Positions 1 to 5,941 of a DNA stretch of 5,941 nt are shown here, piece after piece. The notes beneath the pieces were generated by a model. The model had not been told where the DNA came from. It was given only the letters and a program-made list of their open reading frames with translations, and searched no databases. Within the stretch, counting starts at the first letter, position 1, and every line of letters starts with the position of its first letter. Origin of the DNA: Pseudomonadota bacterium. GTDB taxonomy: Bacteria; Pseudomonadota; Alphaproteobacteria; Caulobacterales; Caulobacteraceae. Made by a program: the position numbers and the translations under genes. Location: the NCBI GenBank assembly GCA_023436945.1, contig JAEZHG010000103.1, forward strand, positions 1 to 5,941, given 5' to 3'.

Positions 1-1015
1 GCTGATCCTCGCGCTGGTCCTGACTCGCTATGTGTCCATGATTGTCGAGGTGCCGACCAAGACGACCATGTTTGCGGTCTATGTGCTGATCTTTGCGCTG
101 AACCTGTTCGGTGTGTCGCTGGCCGCCAGGGTGCAGACGATCCTGATGGGCGGGCTTGTCGCCATGTTTGTGATGTTCGGCATCTGGGGCGCGCCGTCGA
201 TCCAGCCTGTGAACTTTGTGCCCTTCATGAGCGAAGGCTGGGCCGGAGTTCTGGCCGCCACGCCACTGTTGATCGGTATGTTCTTCGGCATCGAGGCCGC
301 CACCGAGGTGGGTGACGAGGTGAAGAACTCGCGCAAGGCGATCCCCATCGGCGTGGCCGCCTCGATCCTTTCGGCCATGGTGCTTTACCTGCTGGTGGCG
401 GGCGTGGCGCTGGGCGTGCTTGGCCCTGAGAAGCTGGCCGCGTCCGAGACACCGGTGCTGGATGCCGCCGCCGTGTTCATGGGCCACGACATTGCCGGCC
501 CAGTGATCGTGATCGCCGCCATTCTGGCCATCGGCAAGTCACTGAACGCGCTGGCGATGGTGTTCAGCCGCTACCTCTATGCCATGGCCAGACAGGGGGC
601 CTTGCCGCGATCGCTGGCCAAGGTGCACCCGAAGTTCGGCACGCCGCACATCGCGCTGGCTGTGGCGTTTGGCTTCTGCTGCCTTGGCCTGCTGGCCCCG
701 ATGAACCTGACGGCGCTGTTCCTTGCGGTGAATGTGCCGACGCTGCTGAAGTATGGCGCCACCTGCCTGTCGGCGATCCGTATCGCCAAGCACCATCCCG
801 AAATCCACGCACAGGCCCACTTCCGCCCCAGTCGCAAGGCCGTGACGATCTGGGCATGGCTGGGCGTGGTGGCGTCGGGCATCGTTGTGCTGCTGGGCCT
901 GACAGCAGACTGGAAGCCCTATGTGGCGCTGCTGGTCTGGGGCGTGATCGGAGCGATCTGGTATGCGGTGCGAGGCCGCTTTGGCGTGACCGATCAGGTG
1001 AATGCCGATGCATAG
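1..1015 (+). CDS. APC-superfamily amino acid permease, C-terminal part (5' end outside window)
   Basis: This is a cytoplasmic-membrane amino acid (or polyamine) transporter of the APC superfamily. The frame is open from the first complete codon at position 2, giving 338 visible residues. A GTG at 32 lies inside a hydrophobic segment and is not a credible start, so the gene begins upstream. Family members are usually about 430-480 residues, so roughly the first 100-140 are missing. About eight hydrophobic segments are visible. The family hallmark is the glycine/glutamate helix followed by a charged loop at visible residues 92-115 (FFGIEAATEVGDEVKNSRKA, then IP). A second hallmark is the FSRYLYAMARQGALP loop at about 188-202, followed by the PKFGTPHIAL segment. 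The stop is TAG at 1013-1015. The gene overlaps the start of the S10 peptidase, which suggests co-transcription and translational coupling. The substrate cannot be told from the sequence; an amino acid released by the neighbouring hydrolases is the natural guess. Confidence 0.9.
   Translation, partial: LILALVLTRYVSMIVEVPTKTTMFAVYVLIFALNLFGVSLAARVQTILMGGLVAMFVMFGIWGAPSIQPVNFVPFMSEGWAGVLAATPLLIGMFFGIEAATEVGDEVKNSRKAIPIGVAASILSAMVLYLLVAGVALGVLGPEKLAASETPVLDAAAVFMGHDIAGPVIVIAAILAIGKSLNALAMVFSRYLYAMARQGALPRSLAKVHPKFGTPHIALAVAFGFCCLGLLAPMNLTALFLAVNVPTLLKYGATCLSAIRIAKHHPEIHAQAHFRPSRKAVTIWAWLGVVASGIVVLLGLTADWKPYVALLVWGVIGAIWYAVRGRFGVTDQVNADA
996..1001 (+). promoter_or_regulatory. Ribosome binding site for the S10 peptidase
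   Basis: AGGTGA lies inside the last codons of the permease. It sits 6 bases before the ATG at 1008 but directly abuts the ATG at 1002, so it favours 1008 as the start of the peptidase. Its position inside the upstream gene fits translational coupling. Confidence 0.55.
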
Positions 1016-2447
1016 GTTGATGGCTGCGGCGTCCTTTGCCGCGATTGTTGCCATGACGGCTCCAGTCATGGCGCAGGACGTCACGCTCACTGATCATGTG
1101 GCCACCCTGTCGGGACAGACCATCGCCTATCAGGCCATGGTCACGCGCCACATCATCAGCCAAGGCGATGCGACAGCTACACTCGTCACCACCACCTATC
1201 AGCGCACCGGCGTGGATAGTGCGCAGCGGCCTGTGTTGTTCATCTTCAACGGCGGTCCGGGTGCATCGACCACGCCGTTGCATTTCGGGGCCTTTGGTCC
1301 GATGCGTCGCTTTGGTGAGGGCGCAAACCAGTATCTGCTGCCCAATCCGCACGCCCTGATCGACGACATCGATCTGGTTTTCATCGACCCCGTAGGCACG
1401 GGTTACAGCCGCCCTAATGATGACGGCAGACCCTTCTGGATCCGCACGGGCGATGCACAGTCCGTCGCGGGCGTTATCGCTGACTGGCTGAAAAGCAATG
1501 GTCGCGAGGCCTCGCCCCGCTATGTGCTGGGACAGAGCTACGGCACGCTACGCGCCGCCGAAATCACCCGCGTCGCGCCGGATTTGAAGCTCGACGGCGT
1601 GCTGCTGTTTGCGCTGGTTCCGGGGGCCAAGGACGAGCCTTTGCGGGCCATGTCGGCCTTGCCGTCCTATGCGGCGACGGCCTGCTATCATTCCATAACC
1701 GACTGCCATGGCCGCACGCCGCAGCAGGTGTTTGATGCCGCCGTAGAATTCGCGCGCACCGACTATGTCACCGCCCTGATCCAAGGCGGTGCCCTGCCCG
1801 CAGACAAGAATCAGGATTTGGCGCTGCGCCTTTCGGGCCTGACAGGGCTAGAGCCTGGCCTGCTGCTGGAAAACGATCTGAAGATCGACAACAGCCTGTT
1901 CATGTTCAACCTGCTGAAGTCACAGGACCTGCGAACCGGACAGCTGGACGCCCGCGCCACGGCCTCGCTCAGCGCGCCCTCAAGACAGCCGCCCTATGAC
2001 GACCCCGGCCTTAGCTATGCGCCCGAAAGCACCAGCCGCGTGGTTCAGTCGGGCGATGCTGCTTTCCGCGCCCCTGATGGTGTGAATGTCGTCGATGCCT
2101 ACTATGCGCAGCAGTTGAACTTCCACGCCGCGGATAGTTACGAGGCCCTGAACCTTCGGGTGAACGCGGCGTGGGACCACGAAGGCATGAAGGACGCCAT
2201 CCCCTATCTGGCGCAGGCGATGAAGCGTGATCCGGACCTGAGGGTTTTCTGGTCAGCGGGTTACTATGATCTCAGCACGCCAGCCTATGGTGGCCGCTAT
2301 ACGCTGGATCAGGCAGGCATTCCGGCAGATCGTCTGACAGCGGCCTATTTCGCCTCGGGCCACTCGATCTTTATCGAAGAGACAAACCTTGAGGCGCTGG
2401 CCAAGGCCGTTCGCGATTTCATCCTGAACGAATCAGAAGGGGACTGA
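1008..2447 (+). CDS. Secreted S10 family serine carboxypeptidase-like peptidase
   Basis: This is an alpha/beta-hydrolase of peptidase family S10, whose members remove C-terminal amino acids from peptides; the bacterial members are poorly characterised. Numbering from ATG 1008 (479 aa), residues 1-22 form a signal peptide (MHR, then a hydrophobic stretch, ending PVMA before QDV), so it should be periplasmic or secreted. The S10 signature NGGPG is at 81-85 and the DPVGTGYSRP strand/loop is at 127-136. The nucleophile motif GQSYG puts catalytic Ser at 177, Asp421 lies in YYDLSTP and His452 in SGHS. The triad order Ser-Asp-His and the length fit the family. The residue before the nucleophile is Gln, where S10 carboxypeptidases usually have Glu. 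The only two cysteines, 226 and 233 (CYHSITDC), could form a disulfide after export. ATG 1008 is chosen for its AGGTGA spacing; ATG 1002 in the same frame is the alternative and adds two residues. The gene overlaps the permease by 8 bases and its tail overlaps the cyclodeaminase gene on the other strand. Confidence 0.9.
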   Translation: MHRLMAAASFAAIVAMTAPVMAQDVTLTDHVATLSGQTIAYQAMVTRHIISQGDATATLVTTTYQRTGVDSAQRPVLFIFNGGPGASTTPLHFGAFGPMRRFGEGANQYLLPNPHALIDDIDLVFIDPVGTGYSRPNDDGRPFWIRTGDAQSVAGVIADWLKSNGREASPRYVLGQSYGTLRAAEITRVAPDLKLDGVLLFALVPGAKDEPLRAMSALPSYAATACYHSITDCHGRTPQQVFDAAVEFARTDYVTALIQGGALPADKNQDLALRLSGLTGLEPGLLLENDLKIDNSLFMFNLLKSQDLRTGQLDARATASLSAPSRQPPYDDPGLSYAPESTSRVVQSGDAAFRAPDGVNVVDAYYAQQLNFHAADSYEALNLRVNAAWDHEGMKDAIPYLAQAMKRDPDLRVFWSAGYYDLSTPAYGGRYTLDQAGIPADRLTAAYFASGHSIFIEETNLEALAKAVRDFILNESEGD

Positions 2448-3407
2448 TGTCCCCTCACCTGTCCGCCTGGATTGCTCGACCAGCCAAGCGGCACAGGCCA
2501 GGTCCTGAACCACATGGCCGAGCGACTTGTAGATCGTGATCTGATCGTCGCTCTGGCGGCCTTCCAGCTGGTTCAGAAACACCTGACCGATCTCGCCGAC
2601 CACATGGTCCTCATTGATCAGTCCAGCGTCCTTGGCGACCAGATACTCAGCACCTTGCGCCAGCACGCCTTGGCGATAGTCAGCGATAAAACGTGATGCC
2701 TTCACCAGATCAGGCGCGATCTCGTATGGCCCTGCATAGCTGGAGCCGACAGCGTTGATGTGGGTGCCCTTGGCTACATCCACCAGTTTCAGGATCGGCT
2801 CGGCTGATGCTGTGGTGGTGCAGATGATGTCTGCGCCCTTAGCCGCTTCTGAAGGGGTTTCTCACGCCACAAATGCAAAACCGGTATGCGCCATCTTCGA
2901 GATGAAAGCCTCTGCGCGCTCACGGCTGCGACCCCAGACACGCACCTGTTCCAGCGGATGGATGGCGGCGATGGCTTCGACATGGCTCATGGCCTGTTCG
3001 CCATAGCCCATGACGGCAAGCACCTTGGCATCTCTGCGGGCCAGAACATCGGTGGCGGCGGCGCTGGCACAGCCTGTGCGGATACGCGTCACCTCGCTGG
3101 CCTCGACCAATGCGGCCAGTTCACCTGACTGCGGATCAAAGACTGCGATTGCGCCTTGGTGCGACGGGCGGCCCTTGGCGAAGTTTTCGGGATAGACGCT
3201 GACCAGCTTGGCACCGAACACTGCGCTACCCTTGGCCATCGCGCCCGGCATCACGCCAAAGGCGCGGCCCTGATCCAGATGCAGCACAGAGCGAAGGGGC
3301 TGGATCGTCGTCCCTGCCGACAGCTCCGACATGGCCTGTTTCATCAGTGGAATACAGGCCTCGACACTCAGATGGCGTCGGACAAAATCGCGATCCAGAA
3401 GCAGCAT
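2433..3407 (-). pseudogene. Ornithine cyclodeaminase/mu-crystallin family gene interrupted by an in-frame TGA
   Basis: This family holds NAD(P)-dependent enzymes: ornithine cyclodeaminase, ketimine and pyrroline-2-carboxylate reductases, alanine dehydrogenase-like and siderophore-precursor enzymes. The ATG at 3407-3405 has GAGG six bases upstream. The frame runs 324 codons to TGA 2433-2435, a normal family length, but codon 182 (2864-2862) is TGA. Before it lie the substrate-side segment (PLRSVL, Arg39; GAKLVSVYPENF from 65), the hallmark TRIRTGCASAAAT at 107-119 and the Rossmann loop GYGEQA at 134-139. After it lie GADIICTTT at 191-199, THINAVGSSY at 215-224 and DDQITIYKSLGHVVQDLA at 287-304, the usual conserved C-terminal block. 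No other lesion is visible. If TGA terminates, the product is a 181-residue stump lacking half of the nucleotide-binding domain and is probably inactive. A sequence error or readthrough would restore a full enzyme. It is the third gene of the minus-strand operon, 13 bases after the amidohydrolase. The precise substrate is not readable. Confidence 0.85.
2438..2455. terminator. Perfect inverted repeat at the convergent gene ends, possible bidirectional terminator
   Basis: AGGGGAC (2438-2444) and GTCCCCT (2449-2455) form a perfect 7-bp stem around a TGAT loop. The hairpin contains the stop codon of the S10 peptidase and the final codons of the cyclodeaminase gene, and it is the same on both strands. 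Neither side is followed by a T-tract, so it is not a textbook intrinsic terminator. It may stop or stabilise both converging transcripts, or act with Rho. The role is inferred from position only. Confidence 0.45.
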
Positions 3408-3413
3408 CCGGTG

Positions 3414-3417
3414 CCTC
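3414..3417 (-). promoter_or_regulatory. Ribosome binding site for the cyclodeaminase family gene
   Basis: GAGG on the minus strand is followed by a 6-base spacer and ATG at 3407-3405. It lies in the 13-base gap after the amidohydrolase stop. It decides the start over a longer open frame that reaches back to 3503 inside the amidohydrolase, whose extra residues do not resemble the family. Confidence 0.6.
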
Positions 3418-3420
3418 GTC

Positions 3421-5538
3421 TCAATGATAGTGGTGGTGGCCGTCCAGCCCGTCCTGACCGAACAGGGCCAGTGGCGGGCCGTCCTTGGCCGCGATAGGCG
3501 CAAGCCTAGGAGCCGTTATCGTCACCCCCTCGGCAAAGGGTTTGATACCCATTTCCGGATAGATGGCGCTGGGCTGATAGGCGACGCCATCCTTCATCAC
3601 CAGACGGATCTGGCGGATGGCATTGATGTCCTTGGTCGGGTCACCCGCGATCAGGAAGAAGTCGGCCAGATAGCCCCGCGCCACACGGCCCAACTGCTGG
3701 TCGCGACCCATGTAGATTTCCGGCGTCAAGGTCGCGGCCTTTAGTGCCTCGGCGGGCGAAAGCCCTGCCAGAGTGAACAGCTCGATCTCGCGGTGAACGG
3801 TCAGACCCAGCGTATCGTCCGTACCCGGAAGAAGTGTGATGCCACGATCATGCAGACGTTTGATGGTCTCCAGAATTCTGGCGAAACCACCGCGATAGGC
3901 GGCATCGGCCTCGGGCGTATTGATGTCCACAAAGGCGCGTCGGCGGTAGCGCTGATAACCAATCGGCATATTGTCGATGAAGGCGGCAGCCATCGGCGGA
4001 ACCTCACCCGCACGGCTCATCATCAGGGTCTCCAGCGTCACGGCGGTCACGTCCAGCGCCTTGTTGCCCGCCACCATCGCCTCGATGGTCTGCTGCACCT
4101 TGGCGCTGTCCATATCCAGCGTCGCGCCGCGCGCCATGGCCGTCAGGCGCAGGGGCGTGCGTGAATCCTCGCCCTCTTCCAGCAACCAGCCGAGCATCAA
4201 CTGGTTGATGTGCGAAATCTCGTCATAGCCCTCAGCCAATGCCTGATCGGGCGTCACAAAGGCCGGAACGTGGCCCGTTACCCCCATGCCCAGACGCTTG
4301 GCTTCCTGCGCCACCGGAGCCACCCATTCAGGGTGTAGGGAGTTATAGATTTTCACCTGCCAGTAGCCGCGATCGGCATACCAGCGCACGCCCGCGAGCG
4401 CCTCGTCCAGCGTATCGGCGACGATGCCTGTGCGCACGGAATAGGGGCTGCGGCCTTCCAGCATACCGCTGCGGACAATACGCGGGCCGGGCAGTTCGCC
4501 TGCCTCGATCTGCTGCATCAGGGTCAACAGCGCGGCATTGTCATTGCCCATGTCGCGGGTCGAGGTCACGCCCGCCAGCAGATAGTTCAGCCCGCTCTGG
4601 ATGCCGTTGTGGGCGTGCATGTCATGCAGACCCGCGACCAGAGTGCCGCCCTCGCCGTCGATCTCATAGGCGTCGTCGCGACGTGCCGAACCCGTTTCGG
4701 GCAGGATGGTGGTGATACGGTTCTGGAAGACCGTCACCTCTGACAGCGCCGAAAGGTTGCCCGTATCCGGCTGGAAGATACGCACATTACGGATACGCAC
4801 CGGCGCATCGAAACGCATGGCGTGGCGGGTCTGGATATCGCGGATGCGGGCCGTTTCCAGCTCTTCGCGCAGGGCTTGCAGGCGCGGCACATCGGCCACC
4901 AGATCACTGCGGATCACGCCGCCCAGATCGCTGACCAGCTCCCCGTCCTTATCCAGCACCACATAGGCGGGCGCGAGGTTGAGGCCCGTCAGGCGATAGA
5001 TGGTGGCCTCGACGCGGCCATCGCCCAGAGTGATGTCGCGCACCGCCCCCAGTGTAATCTGCCCACCCGGTACGGCTGGAGCCGTCTGCCCCCCGGCCTG
5101 TTTCAGCGCATTGGCATAGATGACCAGTGCATAGGGGCTGGCGTCATTGGCGACATAGAGACGCCCCTGAGAAACTGCCATCTGTCCGGCGTCGGCCTGA
5201 CTGGTCCAGCGCACGGTCTGGCCGTCGCGGGTGAACTGCTCGTCCACCGCACCACCGAACAGCGAGGTGCCTTTGATGGTCCAGCCGACCGGATAGAGGT
5301 CGCCATCCAGCGTAACCTCTTCCTTGTGCTTGGGGCCGCGGCCATTGTTGTCGACGTGGTAATCGACCTCGACGCGATTGCCGTCACGGTCCACGACCAG
5401 CCAGCCGACCTTCTCGCCACTGGCCACAACATCGAACCGCACAGGATCGGCAAGGGCAGGAGCCGCCGTGATCAGCGCAAGTGAAGCGCATGCCATACCC
5501 AGCCAGCCACGTCGCTTAACACTCACCGAAACACTCAT
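3421..5538 (-). CDS. Secreted amidohydrolase-superfamily metallohydrolase with N-terminal extra domain
   Basis: This 705-residue protein has a signal peptide at residues 1-30 (charged KRR, hydrophobic core, ending APALA before DPV), so it acts outside the cytoplasm. Residues 31 to about 235 form a separate, probably beta-rich domain (GEKVGWLVVDRDG, HVDNNGRGPKHKEE, GTSLFGGAVDEQF). The amidohydrolase domain, about 245-660, begins with the small beta part and then HDMHAH with metal ligands His308 and His310. Candidate further ligands are Lys396 (QVKIYNS, possibly carboxylated), His423 (TGHVP), His443 (ISHIN) and Asp574 (PGTDD). The C-terminal block AGLSPAEALKAATLTPEIYMG followed by GxxADFFLIAGDP is typical of imidazolonepropionase-like and Xaa-Pro dipeptidase-like members. 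The protein ends in GLDGHHHYH. No cysteine is visible in the mature part. ATG 5538-5536 has AAGGG seven bases upstream. The gene sits 26 bases after the aminotransferase and 13 before the cyclodeaminase, in one apparent operon. A peptidase or N-acyl-amino-acid hydrolase role is plausible; the substrate is unknown. Confidence 0.9.
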   Translation of the reverse strand: MSVSVSVKRRGWLGMACASLALITAAPALADPVRFDVVASGEKVGWLVVDRDGNRVEVDYHVDNNGRGPKHKEEVTLDGDLYPVGWTIKGTSLFGGAVDEQFTRDGQTVRWTSQADAGQMAVSQGRLYVANDASPYALVIYANALKQAGGQTAPAVPGGQITLGAVRDITLGDGRVEATIYRLTGLNLAPAYVVLDKDGELVSDLGGVIRSDLVADVPRLQALREELETARIRDIQTRHAMRFDAPVRIRNVRIFQPDTGNLSALSEVTVFQNRITTILPETGSARRDDAYEIDGEGGTLVAGLHDMHAHNGIQSGLNYLLAGVTSTRDMGNDNAALLTLMQQIEAGELPGPRIVRSGMLEGRSPYSVRTGIVADTLDEALAGVRWYADRGYWQVKIYNSLHPEWVAPVAQEAKRLGMGVTGHVPAFVTPDQALAEGYDEISHINQLMLGWLLEEGEDSRTPLRLTAMARGATLDMDSAKVQQTIEAMVAGNKALDVTAVTLETLMMSRAGEVPPMAAAFIDNMPIGYQRYRRRAFVDINTPEADAAYRGGFARILETIKRLHDRGITLLPGTDDTLGLTVHREIELFTLAGLSPAEALKAATLTPEIYMGRDQQLGRVARGYLADFFLIAGDPTKDINAIRQIRLVMKDGVAYQPSAIYPEMGIKPFAEGVTITAPRLAPIAAKDGPPLALFGQDGLDGHHHYH

Positions 5539-5545
5539 ACCCCTA

Positions 5546-5550
5546 CCCTT
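5546..5550 (-). promoter_or_regulatory. Ribosome binding site for the amidohydrolase
   Basis: AAGGG on the minus strand lies 7 bases before ATG 5538-5536, inside the 26-base gap after the aminotransferase stop. A second purine run, AGGGG, is only one base from the ATG and too close to be the main site. Confidence 0.5.
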
Positions 5551-5564
5551 TTAAGTCCCGACGA

Positions 5565-5941
5565 TCAGACGCTTTTCAGCGCCTTGTGCAGCCGCGAGAG
5601 GCCCTCATCCATGGCCTCGATCGACACGCCCATTCCCAGACGCATGTGCCCCGCCAGCCCGAACATCTCGCCCGGAGCCGAGATAAGCCCGTGCTCGCGC
5701 CACAGGGTCTCGGCTAGCGCGACGGTATCGGTGTGCCCCACCACTTTCGGGAAGGCCATACAGCCATATTCGGGCAGATTGCCTTCCATCAGTCCGTCAT
5801 TGACCATCGCCGCAAGGTGATAGTCCAACACCGGACGGTAGCGTGCGACGACGGCGCGCCAGTGGTCCTCGAAACTCTGCGGCTCTTCCAAAACTACCGC
5901 CGCCACCGCATGCGCGAGTTTGGAAACGCCGAACTCTCGGC
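5565..5941 (-). CDS. Class I/II PLP-dependent aminotransferase, C-terminal third (5' end outside window)
   Basis: The visible 124 residues are the C-terminal domain of a fold-type I aminotransferase, a cytoplasmic enzyme that moves amino groups between amino and keto acids. The frame is open to the window edge (REFGVSKLAHAV at its start) and ends at TGA 5567-5565. The recognisable part is EYGCMAFPKV at visible residues 57-66, then LWREHGLISAPGEMFG ending at 94 and AGHMRLGMG. This corresponds to the family pattern in which a proline-glycine-x-x-phenylalanine-glycine turn precedes the conserved arginine (visible residue 100) that binds the substrate carboxylate. Family members are about 380-400 residues, so roughly two thirds, including the PLP lysine, are missing. 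A GTG at 5906-5904 is internal and not a start. It is the most upstream visible gene of the minus-strand operon. Substrate specificity cannot be assigned. Confidence 0.85.
   Translation of the reverse strand, partial: REFGVSKLAHAVAAVVLEEPQSFEDHWRAVVARYRPVLDYHLAAMVNDGLMEGNLPEYGCMAFPKVVGHTDTVALAETLWREHGLISAPGEMFGLAGHMRLGMGVSIEAMDEGLSRLHKALKSV

Noticed and set aside
32..34. GTG at 32 as the permease start
   Set aside because: The frame is open and hydrophobic back to the window edge. Starting here would delete the first transmembrane helices of the family fold.
564..1352. Minus-strand open frame of 262 codons across the permease/peptidase junction
   Set aside because: It is antisense to two well-supported genes, with low-complexity Arg/Ser/Pro/His composition and no recognisable motif.
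2433..2783. C-terminal half of the cyclodeaminase as an independent small gene from the GTG at 2783
   Set aside because: It starts in the middle of the nucleotide-binding domain, is in the same frame as the upstream half, and has no convincing ribosome site. It is the distal part of the interrupted gene.
3408..3503. Longer start for the cyclodeaminase gene, back to 3503
   Set aside because: The extra 32 residues overlap the amidohydrolase end and do not resemble the family N-terminus. The ATG at 3407 has its own GAGG site.
4239..4715. Plus-strand open frame of 158 codons, rich in Arg and Pro
   Set aside because: It lies wholly inside the amidohydrolase on the opposite strand. Its Arg/Pro/Ser-rich composition is what high-GC antisense frames give, and it resembles no family.
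4822..5484. Plus-strand open frame of 220 codons opposite the amidohydrolase N-terminal half
   Set aside because: It overlaps a strongly supported gene, has no clear ribosome site or domain, and has antisense-like composition.
5479..5496. Lipobox-like Cys17 in the amidohydrolase signal peptide (GMACAS)
   Set aside because: The usual Leu at -3 is absent, and the hydrophobic core continues beyond the Cys to a good APALA cleavage site, so an ordinary signal peptide fits better.

Overview
The window is a GC-rich, gene-dense stretch of chromosome-like bacterial DNA. Codon use, SD-type ribosome sites and the protein types (a secreted S10 carboxypeptidase-like enzyme and a secreted two-domain amidohydrolase) suggest an alphaproteobacterium of the Sphingomonadales or Caulobacterales kind. 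That placement is inference from memory of protein families, not a search result. There are no RNA genes, insertion sequences, CRISPR arrays or phage genes. No stretch longer than 30 bases lacks a gene.

Layout: two plus-strand genes meet three minus-strand genes. On the plus strand, an APC-superfamily amino acid permease (5' end outside the window, ending at 1015) overlaps the start of a secreted S10 family serine peptidase (1008-2447). On the minus strand, reading from the right edge, there are the C-terminal third of a class I/II PLP aminotransferase (5941-5565), a secreted metal-dependent amidohydrolase (5538-3421) and an ornithine cyclodeaminase/mu-crystallin family gene (3407-2433). Gaps in this group are 26 and 13 bases, so it looks like one operon. 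The two units collide at 2433-2447, where the peptidase and cyclodeaminase coding ends overlap by 15 bp inside a perfect 7-bp inverted repeat.

The strongest single anomaly is an in-frame TGA (2862-2864) at codon 182 of the otherwise intact cyclodeaminase gene. The same frame stays open for another 142 codons and carries the expected family motifs on both sides. TGA is the normal stop of three other genes here, so this is not a reassigned genetic code. A recent nonsense mutation, a sequence error, or much less likely stop-codon recoding are the options.

As a whole the locus reads as a peptide or amino-acid-conjugate scavenging cassette. Two exported hydrolases would release amino acids outside the cytoplasmic membrane, the permease would import them, and the aminotransferase and cyclodeaminase/imine-reductase type enzymes would process them. 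This is a coherent inference from family membership; the actual substrate cannot be read from the sequence.
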